Assembly (NCBI RefSeq): GCF_000397205.1 | Contig: NC_021237.1 | Span: 6,393,001-6,457,000 of the forward strand | Reading direction: 5' to 3' | Length of the DNA: 64,000 nucleotides | Origin: Pseudomonas protegens CHA0 | Lineage (GTDB): Bacteria; Pseudomonadota; Gammaproteobacteria; Pseudomonadales; Pseudomonadaceae | Shown: piece by piece, positions 38,546-47,876 of the stretch | Numbering within the stretch: the stretch's first letter is position 1 | How the letters are laid out: the number at the start of each line of letters is the position of its first letter | Position numbers and translations under genes: made by a program | Notes under the pieces: generated by a model | Databases searched by the model: none | Told to the model about the DNA's origin: nothing | Seen by the model: the letters and a program-made list of their open reading frames with translations, nothing else

Positions 38546-38950
38546 CTACTGTGGCGCAAGCGCGACAAAGTCCGGGACATGGGCCTTGATCGCGCTCAGC
38601 AGTTCTTCCTTGCTGAAGGGTTTGGTCAAAAACTGGTCGGAGCCGACGATGCGCCCCTTGGCCTTGTCGAACAGGCCATCCTTGGAAGACAGCATGATCA
38701 CCGGGATGGACTTGAACGCGCTGTTGTTCTTCACCAGCGCACAGGTCTGATAGCCGTCGAGCCGCGGCATCATGATGTCGACGAAGATGATGCCGGGGTG
38801 ATGGTCGACGATCTTCGACAGGGCTTCGAAGCCGTCCACTGCGGTGATGACCTCGCAACCGACGTTCTTCAGCAGCATTTCGGCCGTGCGGCGAATCGTC
38901 TTCGAATCGTCGATCACCATCACCTTCAAGGCGTTGGAATGCTGTTCCAT
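38546..38950 (-). CDS. pilG: Response regulator PilG
   Basis: 134 residues, a stand-alone receiver with VMVIDDSKTIRRTAEMLL, phospho-acceptor Asp in IIFVDIMMPRLDGYQ and the Lys in FLTKPFSKEEL. PilG promotes pilus extension and CyaB activity. It is the first gene of the Pil-Chp unit. The start at 38950 yields MEQHSNALKVMVIDD; the upstream open frame to 39058 is intergenic. It is divergent from gshB across about 236 bases. Confidence 0.95.
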   Translation of the reverse strand: MEQHSNALKVMVIDDSKTIRRTAEMLLKNVGCEVITAVDGFEALSKIVDHHPGIIFVDIMMPRLDGYQTCALVKNNSAFKSIPVIMLSSKDGLFDKAKGRIVGSDQFLTKPFSKEELLSAIKAHVPDFVALAPQ

Positions 38951-39186
38951 ATCTGCTCTGCCATCGCCCCAGCGAATGATTTGGTCCGGTACCGCCGGGC
39001 AATGGGTGAAACCCTTGAACTTCAAGGCTTGGGCCCGGCCTGCGAGCCTTTTTAGCACACTCTCCCCCCTGCAATCTATGGACCACGCCAGGCAGTGGTT
39101 TTTCCTTGACCCAGGCCCCTGTCAGCGCCACTCTGACGCCACTTTTTTTGCCTCGCTCCCACTCATTTTCTTAAAGGAATCCACCC

Positions 39187-40140
39187 ATGAGCGTTCGCGT
39201 CGGGATTGTCATGGACCCTATCGCCAGCATCTCCTACAAGAAGGACAGCTCGCTGGCCATGCTGCTGGCCGCCCAGGAGCGCGGCTGGACCCTCTTCTAT
39301 ATGGAGCAGCGCGACCTGTACCAGGGCGACGGCGTGGCCCGGGCCCGCATGCGCCCGCTGCAGGTGTTCGCCAACCCGCAGAAGTGGTTCGAGCTGGACG
39401 CCGAGATCGACTGCCCGCTGAGCGATCTGGACGTGATCCTGATGCGCAAGGACCCGCCCTTCGACATGGAGTTCGTCTACTCCACCTACCTGCTGGAACA
39501 GGCCGAAAGCGCTGGCGTGCTGGTGGTCAACAAGCCCCAGAGCCTGCGTGACTGCAACGAAAAGCTGTTTGCCACGCTGTTCCCCCAGTGCACCCCGCCC
39601 ACCGTGGTCAGCCGCCGCGCCGACGTGCTGCGCGAGTTCGCGGCCCAGCATGGCGATGTGATCCTCAAGCCCCTGGATGGCATGGGCGGCACCTCGATCT
39701 TCCGCCACCGCGCGGGTGATCCGAACCTGTCGGTGATCCTGGAAACCCTGACCGTGCTCGGCAGCCAGCAGATCATGGCCCAGGCCTACCTGCCGGCAAT
39801 CAAGGACGGTGACAAGCGCATCCTGATGATCGACGGCGAACCGGTGGATTACTGCCTGGCGCGCATCCCCGCCGCCGGTGAAACCCGCGGCAACCTGGCG
39901 GCCGGCGGTCGTGGCGAAGCCCGCCCGCTGAGCGACAAGGACCGCTGGATCGCCGCCCAGGTCGGCCCGACCCTGCGGGCCAAGGGCCTGCTGTTCGTCG
40001 GCCTCGACGTGATCGGCGAACACCTGACGGAAATCAACGTCACCAGCCCCACCTGCATCCGTGAAATCGACAACGCCTTCGGCACCAACATCGGCGCGAT
40101 GCTGATGGATGCCATCGATCAGAAGCTCAAGGCCAAGTGA
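39187..40140 (+). CDS. gshB: Glutathione synthetase
   Basis: 317 residues, an ATP-grasp enzyme that joins gamma-glutamylcysteine and glycine. Motifs: VGIVMDPIASISYKKDSSLAML at the start, DVILKPLDGMGGTSIFR (ATP lid), RILMIDGEP, AAGGRGEA, and LTEINVTSPTCIREID with the Mg-binding Glu/Asn near the end. AAAGGAA precedes the ATG. Position between pilG and tonB3 matches P. aeruginosa. Confidence 0.97.
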   Translation: MSVRVGIVMDPIASISYKKDSSLAMLLAAQERGWTLFYMEQRDLYQGDGVARARMRPLQVFANPQKWFELDAEIDCPLSDLDVILMRKDPPFDMEFVYSTYLLEQAESAGVLVVNKPQSLRDCNEKLFATLFPQCTPPTVVSRRADVLREFAAQHGDVILKPLDGMGGTSIFRHRAGDPNLSVILETLTVLGSQQIMAQAYLPAIKDGDKRILMIDGEPVDYCLARIPAAGETRGNLAAGGRGEARPLSDKDRWIAAQVGPTLRAKGLLFVGLDVIGEHLTEINVTSPTCIREIDNAFGTNIGAMLMDAIDQKLKAK

Positions 40141-40239
40141 TGTAGAACAACCAAGCACAAACCAACATTGCGTTATCATGCGCCGCCTGTGAAACCGTGA
40201 TGTTGGTTGTGTGATGCCTCCTGTGATGTCGAACTGCCG

Positions 40240-41139
40240 ATGAGCCTCCCGTCCGATCTGCCCCCCGAGCTTGCCCATAGCGGCGTGCGTGCGGCCGATC
40301 GCCTGGGTTTTACCCTGTTCCTGGCGGCGCTCCTGCACCTGGCACTGATCCTCGGCCTGGGCTTTTCCTTCGCCGAGCCCAAGGCCATCAGCAAGACCCT
40401 GGAAATCACCCTGGCCACCTTCAAGAGCGAGACCAAGCCGAAGAAGGCCGACTTCCTCGCCCAGGACAACCAGCAGGGCAGCGGCACCCTGGACAAGAAG
40501 GCCATTCCGAAAACCACCGAAGTCGCACCGTTCCAGGACAACTCGGTGAAGAAGGTCACGCCGCCGCCCTCGGTCAAGCCCGAGGTCAAGGACACCGCGC
40601 CCAAGGCCGCCGTGGCCACCACCGCGCCCAAGCCGAAAAAGACCGTCACCCAGCGTGAAGAGGTCAAGAAAGACCCGACGCCCAAGGCCCCCACTCCGAC
40701 GTTCGACAGCTCGCAACTGTCCAGCGAGATTTCCAGCCTGGAAGCCGAGCTGGCCAACGAACAGCAGTTGTATGCCAAACGCCCGCGCATCCACCGCCTC
40801 AGCGCCGCCTCCACCATGCGCGACAAGGGCGCCTGGTATAAGGACGAATGGCGCAAGAAGGTCGAGCGCATCGGCAACCTCAACTACCCCGAGGAAGCCC
40901 GGCGCAAGCAGATCTACGGCAACTTGCGGCTGATGGTCTCGATCAACCGTGACGGCTCGCTGTATGAAGTGCTGGTGCTGGAGTCCTCCGGGCAACCGCT
41001 GCTGGACCAGGCGGCCCAGCGCATCGTGCGCCTGGCGGCGCCGTTCGCCCCCTTTACCGGCGACCTGTCGGACATCGATCGCCTGGAAATCATCCGCACC
41101 TGGCGCTTCGCCCGGGGCGACAAGCTTTCCAGCAACTGA
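40240..41139 (+). CDS. tonB3: Energy transducer TonB (TonB3-like)
   Basis: 299 residues: an N-terminal anchor helix (FTLFLAALLHLALILGLGFSF), a long Lys/Pro/Thr-rich linker with an acidic-basic coiled region, and a C-terminal TonB domain (YPEEARRKQIYGNLRLMVSINRDGSLYEV). It lacks the (EP)n(KP)n repeats of classic TonB. In P. aeruginosa the gene at this place, tonB3, is needed for twitching motility rather than iron uptake. The ATG at 40240 is favoured over upstream TTG codons. ExbB/ExbD genes are not nearby. Confidence 0.9.
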   Translation: MSLPSDLPPELAHSGVRAADRLGFTLFLAALLHLALILGLGFSFAEPKAISKTLEITLATFKSETKPKKADFLAQDNQQGSGTLDKKAIPKTTEVAPFQDNSVKKVTPPPSVKPEVKDTAPKAAVATTAPKPKKTVTQREEVKKDPTPKAPTPTFDSSQLSSEISSLEAELANEQQLYAKRPRIHRLSAASTMRDKGAWYKDEWRKKVERIGNLNYPEEARRKQIYGNLRLMVSINRDGSLYEVLVLESSGQPLLDQAAQRIVRLAAPFAPFTGDLSDIDRLEIIRTWRFARGDKLSSN

Positions 41140-41224
41140 TCGGCCGGCAATCGGCCGCGTGACAGCGCCATGGCCGCACATCGCCAGCTTGTCAGCCGGG
41201 CCCGCCACCGCCACACTAGCGCTC

Positions 41225-41794
41225 ATGAAAAATGTCAGCCCAAGCTATCTCAAGCATCATTTCCTGATCGCCATGCCCCATATGGCCGACCCGAACTTTG
41301 CGCAGACCTTGACCTACATCGTCGAGCACAACGCCAGTGGCGCCATGGGCCTGGTGGTCAACCGCCCCCAGGACCTGAACCTGGCCGATATCCTCGAACA
41401 ATTGCGCCCTGACCAAGAGCCGTCCCTGCTGTGCCAGCACGTGCCCATTTTCAGCGGTGGCCCGGTGCAGACCGATCGTGGCTTCGTCCTGCACCCCAAC
41501 GGCCCGGTCTACCAGGCCACGGTGGAACTCGAGGGGCTGTCCCTGTCCACGTCCCAGGACGTGCTGTTCGCCATCGCCGATGGCGTGGGCCCGGCCAAGA
41601 GCCTGATCGCCCTGGGCTATGCCGGCTGGGAAGCCGGGCAGCTGGAAGCCGAACTGGCGGACAACGCCTGGCTGACCTGCCCCTTCGACGCCGACATCCT
41701 GTTCAACACCAGCAGCGAACTGCGCCTGGAAGCCGCCGCCCGGCACCTGGGGGTCAACCTCAGCCTGCTCACCAGCCAGGCGGGCCACGCCTGA
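41225..41794 (+). CDS. algH: YqgE/AlgH family protein
   Basis: 189 residues of UPF0301. Typical stretches are HHFLIAMPHMADPNFAQTLTYIVEHN, GAMGLVVNRP, FSGGPVQTDRGFVLH and ALGYAGWEAGQLEAEL. In P. aeruginosa AlgH influences alginate and other regulons, but the biochemical function is not known. Its stop overlaps the ATG of yqgF by four bases (ATGA), the standard pairing. Confidence 0.93.
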   Translation: MKNVSPSYLKHHFLIAMPHMADPNFAQTLTYIVEHNASGAMGLVVNRPQDLNLADILEQLRPDQEPSLLCQHVPIFSGGPVQTDRGFVLHPNGPVYQATVELEGLSLSTSQDVLFAIADGVGPAKSLIALGYAGWEAGQLEAELADNAWLTCPFDADILFNTSSELRLEAAARHLGVNLSLLTSQAGHA

Positions 41795-42231
41795 TGACCC
41801 TGCGACTGATCCTCGGCTTCGACTACGGCACCAAGCAGATCGGCGTTGCCGTGGGTCAGGCCATCACCGGCCAGGCCCGGGAGCTGTGCACCCTCAAGGC
41901 GCAAAACGGGGTGCCCGACTGGAACCAGGTGGAAGCCCTGATCAAGGAATGGAAGCCCGACGCCGTGGTGGTGGGCCTGCCCCTGAACATGGACGGCAGC
42001 CCCAGCGACATGTGCGTGCGCGCCGAAAAGTTCGCCCGGCGCCTGAACGGCCGCTTCAATGTGCCCTTCTATACCCACGACGAACGCCTGACCACCTTCG
42101 AGGCCAAGGGTGAACGCCTGGCCCGGGGCGGCCAGAAAGGCAGTTACCGCGACAACCCGGTGGACGCCATCGCCGCCGCCCTGCTGCTGCAAGGCTGGCT
42201 CGATGAAAACGCCGGCCTGTTGAACACCTGA
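41794..42231 (+). CDS. yqgF: Putative pre-16S rRNA nuclease (YqgF/RuvX)
   Basis: 145 residues with an RNase H-like fold: LGFDYGTKQIGVAVG with the first metal-binding Asp, VVVGLPLNMDGS, THDERLTTFEA and the final DAIAAALLLQ Asp. It processes the 5' end of 16S rRNA precursor, with Holliday-junction resolvase-like folding. It is translationally coupled to algH. Confidence 0.93.
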   Translation: MTLRLILGFDYGTKQIGVAVGQAITGQARELCTLKAQNGVPDWNQVEALIKEWKPDAVVVGLPLNMDGSPSDMCVRAEKFARRLNGRFNVPFYTHDERLTTFEAKGERLARGGQKGSYRDNPVDAIAAALLLQGWLDENAGLLNT

Positions 42232-42346
42232 GACCACATCCTGAAGATGCGCGGCCCCGGGGCTGCGCGCCTCCTGGCCCAACACCAGCCGTAAGTTCCC
42301 GCGCCCAGCTGCCCGGCAGCAGGCGCGAGCCCACGAAGGAGCCACC

Positions 42347-42853
42347 ATGAGCCTGCCCAATCCCGCCGCCCTGATCAGCCAGATGGCCGCTGATCTCAAC
42401 GCCCACCTGGCCCAGCGCGCCATCAGCGAGCCACGTTTCATCGGTATCCGTACCGGCGGCGTCTGGGTGGCCCAGGCCCTGCTGGAAGCCCTGGGCAGCG
42501 ATTCGCCCCTGGGTACCCTGGACGTGTCCTTCTACCGCGACGACTTCAGCCAGAACGGCCTGCACCCGCAGGTGCGCCCTTCGGAGCTGCCGTTCGAGAT
42601 CGAAGGCCAGCACCTGGTGCTGATCGACGACGTGCTGATGAGCGGCCGGACCATCCGCGCCGCCCTCAACGAACTGTTCGACTACGGCCGGCCGGCCAGC
42701 GTGACCCTGGTCTGCCTGCTGGACCTGAACGCCGCTGAACTGCCGATCCGTCCGAATGTGGTGGGCGCGACCCTGTCGCTGGCCGCCCATGAGCGGGTAA
42801 AATTGTCCGGTCCTGCGCCGCTTCAACTCGAGCTCCAAGACCTCGCCCTCTAA
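42347..42853 (+). CDS. pyrR: Bifunctional pyr regulator / uracil phosphoribosyltransferase
   Basis: 168 residues of the phosphoribosyltransferase family; the PRPP loop is [18 protein letters not shown]. In Gram-positive bacteria PyrR is an RNA-binding attenuation factor; in pseudomonads it sits at the head of pyrRBC' and regulates the pathway, probably by another mechanism. GAAGGAG precedes the ATG. pyrB follows after 25 bases. Confidence 0.93.
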   Translation: MSLPNPAALISQMAADLNAHLAQRAISEPRFIGIRTGGVWVAQALLEALGSDSPLGTLDVSFYRDDFSQNGLHPQVRPSELPFEIEGQHLVLIDDVLMSGRTIRAALNELFDYGRPASVTLVCLLDLNAAELPIRPNVVGATLSLAAHERVKLSGPAPLQLELQDLAL

Positions 42854-42878
42854 CTCGCCCTTTTAAGAGTCCATTGCG

Positions 42879-43883
42879 ATGACGCCTCTAGACGCCAAGC
42901 GCCCGCTGCAGCTCAACGATCAGGGCCAGCTGCGCCACTTCCTGTCCCTCGACGGCCTGAACCGCGAGCTGCTGACGGAAATCCTCGACACCGCCGACTC
43001 GTTCCTCGAAGTCGGCGCCCGGGCGGTGAAGAAAGTCCCGCTGCTGCGCGGCAAGACCGTGTGCAATGTGTTCTTCGAGAACTCCACCCGAACCCGCACT
43101 ACCTTCGAACTGGCCGCCCAGCGGCTGTCGGCGGACGTGATCACCCTGAATGTCTCGACCTCTTCGGCGAGCAAGGGTGAAACCCTGCTGGACACCCTGC
43201 GCAACCTGGAAGCCATGGCCGCCGACATGTTCGTGGTGCGCCACGGCGATTCCGGCGCCGCGCACTTCATCGCCGAACACGTGTGCCCCCAAGTGGCGAT
43301 CATCAACGGCGGCGACGGCCGTCACGCCCACCCGACCCAGGGCATGCTCGACATGCTGACCATTCGCCGGCACAAGGGCGGCTTCGAGAACCTCTCGGTA
43401 GCCATCGTCGGCGACATCCTGCACTCGCGAGTGGCGCGTTCGAACATGCTGGCGCTGAAAACCCTCGGCTGCCCGGACATCCGCGTGATCGCGCCGAAAA
43501 CCCTGCTGCCCATCGGCATCGAGCAGTACGGGGTCAAGGTCTACACCGACATGACCGAAGGCCTGAAGGACGTGGACGTGGTGATCATGCTGCGCCTGCA
43601 GCGTGAACGCATGCAGGGCGGCCTGCTGCCCAGCGAAGGCGAGTTCTACCGCCTGTTCGGCCTGACCACCGCGCGCCTGGCCGGGGCCAAGCCCGACGCC
43701 ATCGTCATGCACCCGGGCCCGATCAACCGCGGCGTGGAGATCGAATCGGCGGTAGCCGACGGCCCGCACTCGGTGATCCTCAACCAGGTGACCTACGGCA
43801 TTGCAGTGCGCATGGCGGTACTGTCCATGGCCATGAGCGGGCAGACCGCCCAGCGACAATTCGAGCAGGAGAACGCCCAGTGA
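42879..43883 (+). CDS. pyrB: Aspartate carbamoyltransferase catalytic chain
   Basis: 334 residues. It catalyses the first committed pyrimidine step, carbamoyl phosphate plus aspartate. The carbamoyl-phosphate site STRTRTTFE, the HPTQ loop and [10 protein letters not shown] are intact. There is an N-terminal extension before the first domain ([20 protein letters not shown]), as found in Pseudomonas ATCase, where it helps allosteric control by nucleotides. It overlaps pyrC' by four bases; the two proteins form one dodecameric enzyme. Confidence 0.96.
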   Translation: MTPLDAKRPLQLNDQGQLRHFLSLDGLNRELLTEILDTADSFLEVGARAVKKVPLLRGKTVCNVFFENSTRTRTTFELAAQRLSADVITLNVSTSSASKGETLLDTLRNLEAMAADMFVVRHGDSGAAHFIAEHVCPQVAIINGGDGRHAHPTQGMLDMLTIRRHKGGFENLSVAIVGDILHSRVARSNMLALKTLGCPDIRVIAPKTLLPIGIEQYGVKVYTDMTEGLKDVDVVIMLRLQRERMQGGLLPSEGEFYRLFGLTTARLAGAKPDAIVMHPGPINRGVEIESAVADGPHSVILNQVTYGIAVRMAVLSMAMSGQTAQRQFEQENAQ

Positions 43884-45151
43884 AGCTCAGCATTCTCGGC
43901 GCCCGCGTCATCGATCCAAGCAGCGGCCTGGATCAAACCACCGATCTGCACCTGGAAGCCGGCAAGATCGTCGCCATCGGCGCCGCGCCTGGCGGCTTCA
44001 ATGCCGTTACCACCATCGACGCCAAGGGCCTGGTGGCCGCCCCCGGCCTGGTGGACCTGAGCGTCGCCCTGCGCGAGCCGGGCTACAGCCGCAAGGGCAG
44101 CATTGCCAGCGAAACCCGCGCCGCAGCCGCCGGCGGCGTCACCAGCCTGTGCTGCCCGCCGCGCACCAAGCCGGTACTGGACACCTCGGCGGTGGCCGAA
44201 CTGATCCTCGACCGCGCCCGCGAGGCCGGCAACAGCAAAGTGTTCCCCATTGGCGCCTTGAGCAAGGGCCTGGAAGGCGAGCAGCTTGCGGAGCTGATCG
44301 CATTGCGTGACGCCGGTTGCGTGGCCTTCGGCAACGGCCTGGAAGGTTTCCGCAGCACCCGTACCCTGTGCCGCGCCCTGGAATACGCCGCCACCTTCGA
44401 CCTGACGGTGATCTTCCACTCCCAGGACCGCGACCTGGCCGAAGGCGGCCTGGCCCACGAAGGCGCCACCGCCAGCTTCCTCGGCCTGCCGGGTATCCCG
44501 GAAAGCGCGGAGACCGTGGCCCTGGCCCGGGACCTGCTGCTGGTGGAACAGAGCGGCGTGCGCGCCCACTTCAGCCAATTGACCAGCGCCCGCGGCGTGG
44601 AGCTGATCGCCCAGGCCCAGGCCCGCGGCCTGCCGGTCACCGCCGATGTGGCGCTGTACCAGCTGATCCTGACCGACGAGGCGCTGATCGACTTCTCGAG
44701 CCTGTACCACGTGCAGCCGCCGCTGCGCTCGCGGGCCGACCGCGATGCCCTGCGCGAAGCGGTGAAGTCCGGGGTGGTGCAAGCCATTTCCAGCCATCAC
44801 CAGCCCCATGAGCGGGACGCCAAGCTGGCGCCGTTCGGCGCCACCGAGCCGGGCATCAGCAGCGTCGAGCTGTTGCTGCCCCTGGCCCTGACCCTGGTGC
44901 AGGACGGCCTGCTGGACCTGCCGACCCTGCTGGCACGCCTGAGTGCCGGCCCCGCCGCGGCCTTGCGCCTGCCGGCAGGCAAGCTGGCAGCCGGTGGTGC
45001 GGCGGACCTGGTGCTGTTCGACCCGGCCAGTTCCACCGTGGCCGGCGAGCGCTGGCTGTCCAAGGGCGAAAACTGCCCGTTCCTCGGCCATAGCCTGCCG
45101 GGCGCGGTGCGCTACACCCTGGTGGACGGCCATATCAGCTATCAGGGCTGA
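43880..45151 (+). CDS. pyrC': Dihydroorotase-like ATCase subunit PyrC'
   Basis: 423 residues with the amidohydrolase barrel of type-I dihydroorotase. The metal motif DLHVHLREPG of active enzymes reads [10 protein letters not shown] here, so both histidines (positions 61 and 63) are replaced by Ser and Ala and catalysis is not expected. In Pseudomonas this inactive chain is needed to assemble and stabilise aspartate carbamoyltransferase. The ATG overlaps the pyrB stop, ensuring a balanced ratio. True dihydroorotase must be encoded elsewhere. Confidence 0.95.
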   Translation: MKLSILGARVIDPSSGLDQTTDLHLEAGKIVAIGAAPGGFNAVTTIDAKGLVAAPGLVDLSVALREPGYSRKGSIASETRAAAAGGVTSLCCPPRTKPVLDTSAVAELILDRAREAGNSKVFPIGALSKGLEGEQLAELIALRDAGCVAFGNGLEGFRSTRTLCRALEYAATFDLTVIFHSQDRDLAEGGLAHEGATASFLGLPGIPESAETVALARDLLLVEQSGVRAHFSQLTSARGVELIAQAQARGLPVTADVALYQLILTDEALIDFSSLYHVQPPLRSRADRDALREAVKSGVVQAISSHHQPHERDAKLAPFGATEPGISSVELLLPLALTLVQDGLLDLPTLLARLSAGPAAALRLPAGKLAAGGAADLVLFDPASSTVAGERWLSKGENCPFLGHSLPGAVRYTLVDGHISYQG

Positions 45152-45168
45152 TCGCCTGGCAAACACCC

Positions 45169-45247
45169 TGTAGCCGCTGCCGCAGGCTGCGAACGGCTCC
45201 GAAGGAGCCGCCGCTCCTGATGGCGCCCTGCGGCAGTGGCTACAGGC
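45169..45247. repeat. Long hairpin of GTAGCCGCTGCCGCAGG repeats
   Basis: TGTAGCCGCTGCCGCAGG (45169-45186) pairs with CCTGCGGCAGTGGCTACA (45228-45245), with an inner stem CGGCTCC GAAGGAGCCG. This is a complete REP doublet of the class seen once at 11490 and inverted at 11679. It lies after the pyrC' stop and before the convergent TM2 gene. Confidence 0.8.
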
Positions 45248-45278
45248 TGCGCCATCACCGCCTGCGCCGATGACGGGA

Positions 45279-45698
45279 TCAACGGCGCTTGGCGTTCTCC
45301 AGCGATACCTGATCGTTCAGGGTCCAGAAGTCGTACAGCACCCCCAGGAAGAACAGGCCGCCGGTGAACAGGTAGATCACCCCGCTCAGCCATTTGCCCT
45401 GGTACATGCGGTGCACGCCGAAAACCCCGAGGAAGGTCAGCAGAATCCAGGCCACGCTGTATTCCACCGGACCTGCGGTAAAGCGAAGGTCCGCTTCCCG
45501 GTCCATGGACGGGATCAGGAACAAGTCGATCAGCCAGCCAATGCCCAGCAGACCGAAGGTGAAGAACCAGATAGTCCCGGTCACCGGCTTGCCGTAATAG
45601 AAGCGGTGGGCCCCGGTAAAACCGAAAATCCACAACAGGTAACCGATCACCTTGCTGTGGGTGTCATGGGTGGATGCATCCTGACGATAGGTGTTCAT
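45279..45698 (-). CDS. Membrane protein with two TM2 domains
   Basis: 139 residues containing two tandem TM2/NINE units: one built on GFTGAHRFYYGKPVTG and WLIDLFLI, the other on GVFGVHRMYQGKWLSG and VLYDFWTL. Each unit has two helices with the G-x-x-G-x-H-R-x-Y loop followed by an Asp-containing helix end. Single-domain TM2 proteins are common; function is unknown. AGAGG precedes the ATG by six bases. The gene is monocistronic and convergent with pyrC'. Confidence 0.82.
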   Translation of the reverse strand: MNTYRQDASTHDTHSKVIGYLLWIFGFTGAHRFYYGKPVTGTIWFFTFGLLGIGWLIDLFLIPSMDREADLRFTAGPVEYSVAWILLTFLGVFGVHRMYQGKWLSGVIYLFTGGLFFLGVLYDFWTLNDQVSLENAKRR

Positions 45699-45949
45699 TA
45701 AGTGCCTCTTTGCAGGTGATAGATAAATATTCTTAAAAACTTTGTGACTTTTTTACAGGCATTCGACGTGCGGGCAATGTTACCTTCTGTTCTGCCAAAG
45801 CCTTGTACTGCCTGACTTCTGACGGTTTTCTGCGTCAAGTTGCCACCTCTTTGCCGAAGTTGACCCCAAGGTTGAATCGACAAACGGCCACGGAAGTGAC
45901 CTGAAAGCTGTTATAAAGTTGCGCGCTAACCAAATAAGAGCCTTGCCTA

Positions 45950-46573
45950 ATGCGTCCATTTTTCAAGACATGGCTAACCATTTGCCTATTAATGCCACTG
46001 GCCGCCCACGCCACCAACCGTGAGCAACGACTTCCCAACGTTAATGGCTACACTCCGAAACCTCACGTTTCGACGGTCGCCGCCAAGAACAAGAGCACCA
46101 TCAAGCACCCCACCCGCCTGAGCAAGGCCGACAGCAAGCTGGTGGCCAACAACGCCGGCCGGCCGAGCACCACGGTTCTCAGCCGCGCGGTCAATGTCCT
46201 CGGTACACCCTATCGTTGGGGCGGCAGCAGCCCAAGCAAAGGCTTCGACTGCAGCGGCCTGGTGCGCTACGCCTTCAATGATGTCGCCGCCGTGGACCTG
46301 CCACGCACCTCCAACGCCATGGCCAGCGGCCACGGGCAGAAGGTCGAACGCAAGGACCTGAAGCCGGGCGACCTATTGTTCTTCAACATCAAGAGCCGCA
46401 AGGTCAACCACGTCGCCATCTACCTGGGCGAAGACCGCTTCATCCACGCCCCGCGGCGCGGCAAGGCAGTGACCATCGATACCCTGAAGAAGCCCTACTG
46501 GCAGAGCCACTACGTGGTTGCCAAGCGGGTCCTGCCCAAGGAGCACGCGCCCCTGCGGGTCGTGCAACGCTGA
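45950..46573 (+). CDS. NlpC/P60 family (C40) cell-wall peptidase
   Basis: 207 residues: a signal peptide (MRPFFKTWLTICLLMPLAAHA), a basic 60-residue linker, and an NlpC/P60 domain with the catalytic Cys in FDCSGLVRYAF, His in VNHVAIYLG and a third polar residue in FIHAPRRG. It would hydrolyse D-gamma-glutamyl-diaminopimelate links in peptidoglycan in the periplasm. The upstream 250 bases are AT-rich and presumably contain its promoter. Confidence 0.9.
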   Translation: MRPFFKTWLTICLLMPLAAHATNREQRLPNVNGYTPKPHVSTVAAKNKSTIKHPTRLSKADSKLVANNAGRPSTTVLSRAVNVLGTPYRWGGSSPSKGFDCSGLVRYAFNDVAAVDLPRTSNAMASGHGQKVERKDLKPGDLLFFNIKSRKVNHVAIYLGEDRFIHAPRRGKAVTIDTLKKPYWQSHYVVAKRVLPKEHAPLRVVQR

Positions 46574-46579
46574 TACCCC

Positions 46580-46637
46580 GCTTCGCCGGCAAGCCGGCTC
46601 CTGCACCCACCTGTAGGAGCAGGCTTGCCGGCGAATG
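46580..46637. repeat. REP pair between peptidase gene and pilT
   Basis: CTTCGCCGGCAAGCCGGCTC (46581-46600) faces TGTAGGAGCAGGCTTGCCGG (46612-46631), 6-10 bases apart, forming a tight doublet between two convergent genes. Confidence 0.8.
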
Positions 46638-46651
46638 CATTTCCAGCCCCG

Positions 46652-47686
46652 TCAAAAGCTCTCCGGCATCCGCGCCTGCTCCCGCGCCTGATCGCGGCTG
46701 ATCAACCCCTGCCCGAGCAATGCCTTGAGGCTCATGTCCAGGGTGCGCATGCCCTGGGCGCCGCCCGTCTGGATCGCCGAATACATCTGCGCCACCTTGT
46801 CCTCGCGGATCAGGTTACGGATCGCCGGGCTGCCCAGCATGATCTCGTGCGCCGCTACCCGGCCACCGCCCACCTTCTTCACCAGCACTTGCGCGACCAC
46901 TGCCTGCAGCGACTCGGCCAGCATCGAGCGCACCAGGGCTTTTTCCTCCCCTGGAAACACGTCCACCAGCCGGTCGATGGTCTTGGCCGCCGACGAGGTG
47001 TGCAAGGTGGCCAGTACCAAGTGCCCGGTTTCCGCGGCGGTCAGGGCCAGGCGGATGGTTTCCAGGTCCCGCAGTTCGCCCAGCAGGATCACGTCGGGAT
47101 CTTCCCGCAGCGCCGCACGCAAGGCCGTGGCGAAGCTCTGGGTATCGCGCTGCACTTCGCGCTGGTGCACCAGGCAGTTTTTCTGCGGATGCACGAATTC
47201 GATAGGGTCTTCGATGGTCAGGATGTGCTGCTGGCGGCGCTGGTTCAGGTGGTCGATCATCGCCGCCAGTGTGGTGGACTTGCCGCTGCCGGTGGGCCCG
47301 GTCACCAGCACCAGCCCGCGGGGCGCCTCGGTAATCTGCCGAAACACTTCCCCCAGCCCCAGCTCCTCCAGGCTCTGTACCCGCGCGGGAATCAGGCGCA
47401 GCACCGCACCGGCGCCCCGGGCGTGCCGGAAGGCATTGACCCGAAACCGCGCCACACCTGGCAGTTCATGGGCGAAATCCAGGTCATTGCAGGCGGCGAA
47501 TGCCTGGCGCTGAGCTTCGCTCATCAGTTCATGGATCAGCGCCAGCACCTCTGGCCCTTCCAGGGCCGGGCCCGGCAGCGGGCGAATATCGCCATCGATG
47601 CGCAACATCGGCGCCAGCCCGGCGGACAGATGCAGGTCCGAAGCGCCCCGGGAAGCGCTCAAGCGCAAGAGTTCGGTGATGTCCAT
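46652..47686 (-). CDS. pilT: Type IV pilus retraction ATPase PilT
   Basis: 344 residues, the usual PilT length. Motifs in order: ASDLHLSAG, Walker A TGPTGSGKSTTLA, the Asp box LTIEDPIEFVH, Walker B ILLGELRDLETI, the His box TGHLVLATLHT and AIRNLIREDK near the end. It powers pilus depolymerisation. GGGGGGCACT precedes the ATG at 47686; the 100 codons of open frame upstream overlap the divergent yggS leader. It is divergent from yggS-proC, as in other pseudomonads. Confidence 0.95.
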   Translation of the reverse strand: MDITELLRLSASRGASDLHLSAGLAPMLRIDGDIRPLPGPALEGPEVLALIHELMSEAQRQAFAACNDLDFAHELPGVARFRVNAFRHARGAGAVLRLIPARVQSLEELGLGEVFRQITEAPRGLVLVTGPTGSGKSTTLAAMIDHLNQRRQQHILTIEDPIEFVHPQKNCLVHQREVQRDTQSFATALRAALREDPDVILLGELRDLETIRLALTAAETGHLVLATLHTSSAAKTIDRLVDVFPGEEKALVRSMLAESLQAVVAQVLVKKVGGGRVAAHEIMLGSPAIRNLIREDKVAQMYSAIQTGGAQGMRTLDMSLKALLGQGLISRDQAREQARMPESF

Positions 47687-47876
47687 AGTGCCCCCCAATT
47701 CCAGTAGAATGCCGCGAGCTTCAGACCCGCCCGCGCCTGGCAGATTCAATGGCCAGGCCGCGGACGATGCCCGGCGCGACCCTTGAGCGTGGCTCGGGCC
47801 GGCGGAGAATCGAGGTCTGGTGGATTCACGCGGCAGCCGGTGGCCAGGGCCGCCGGTACTTTTGAGACGAAATCGA

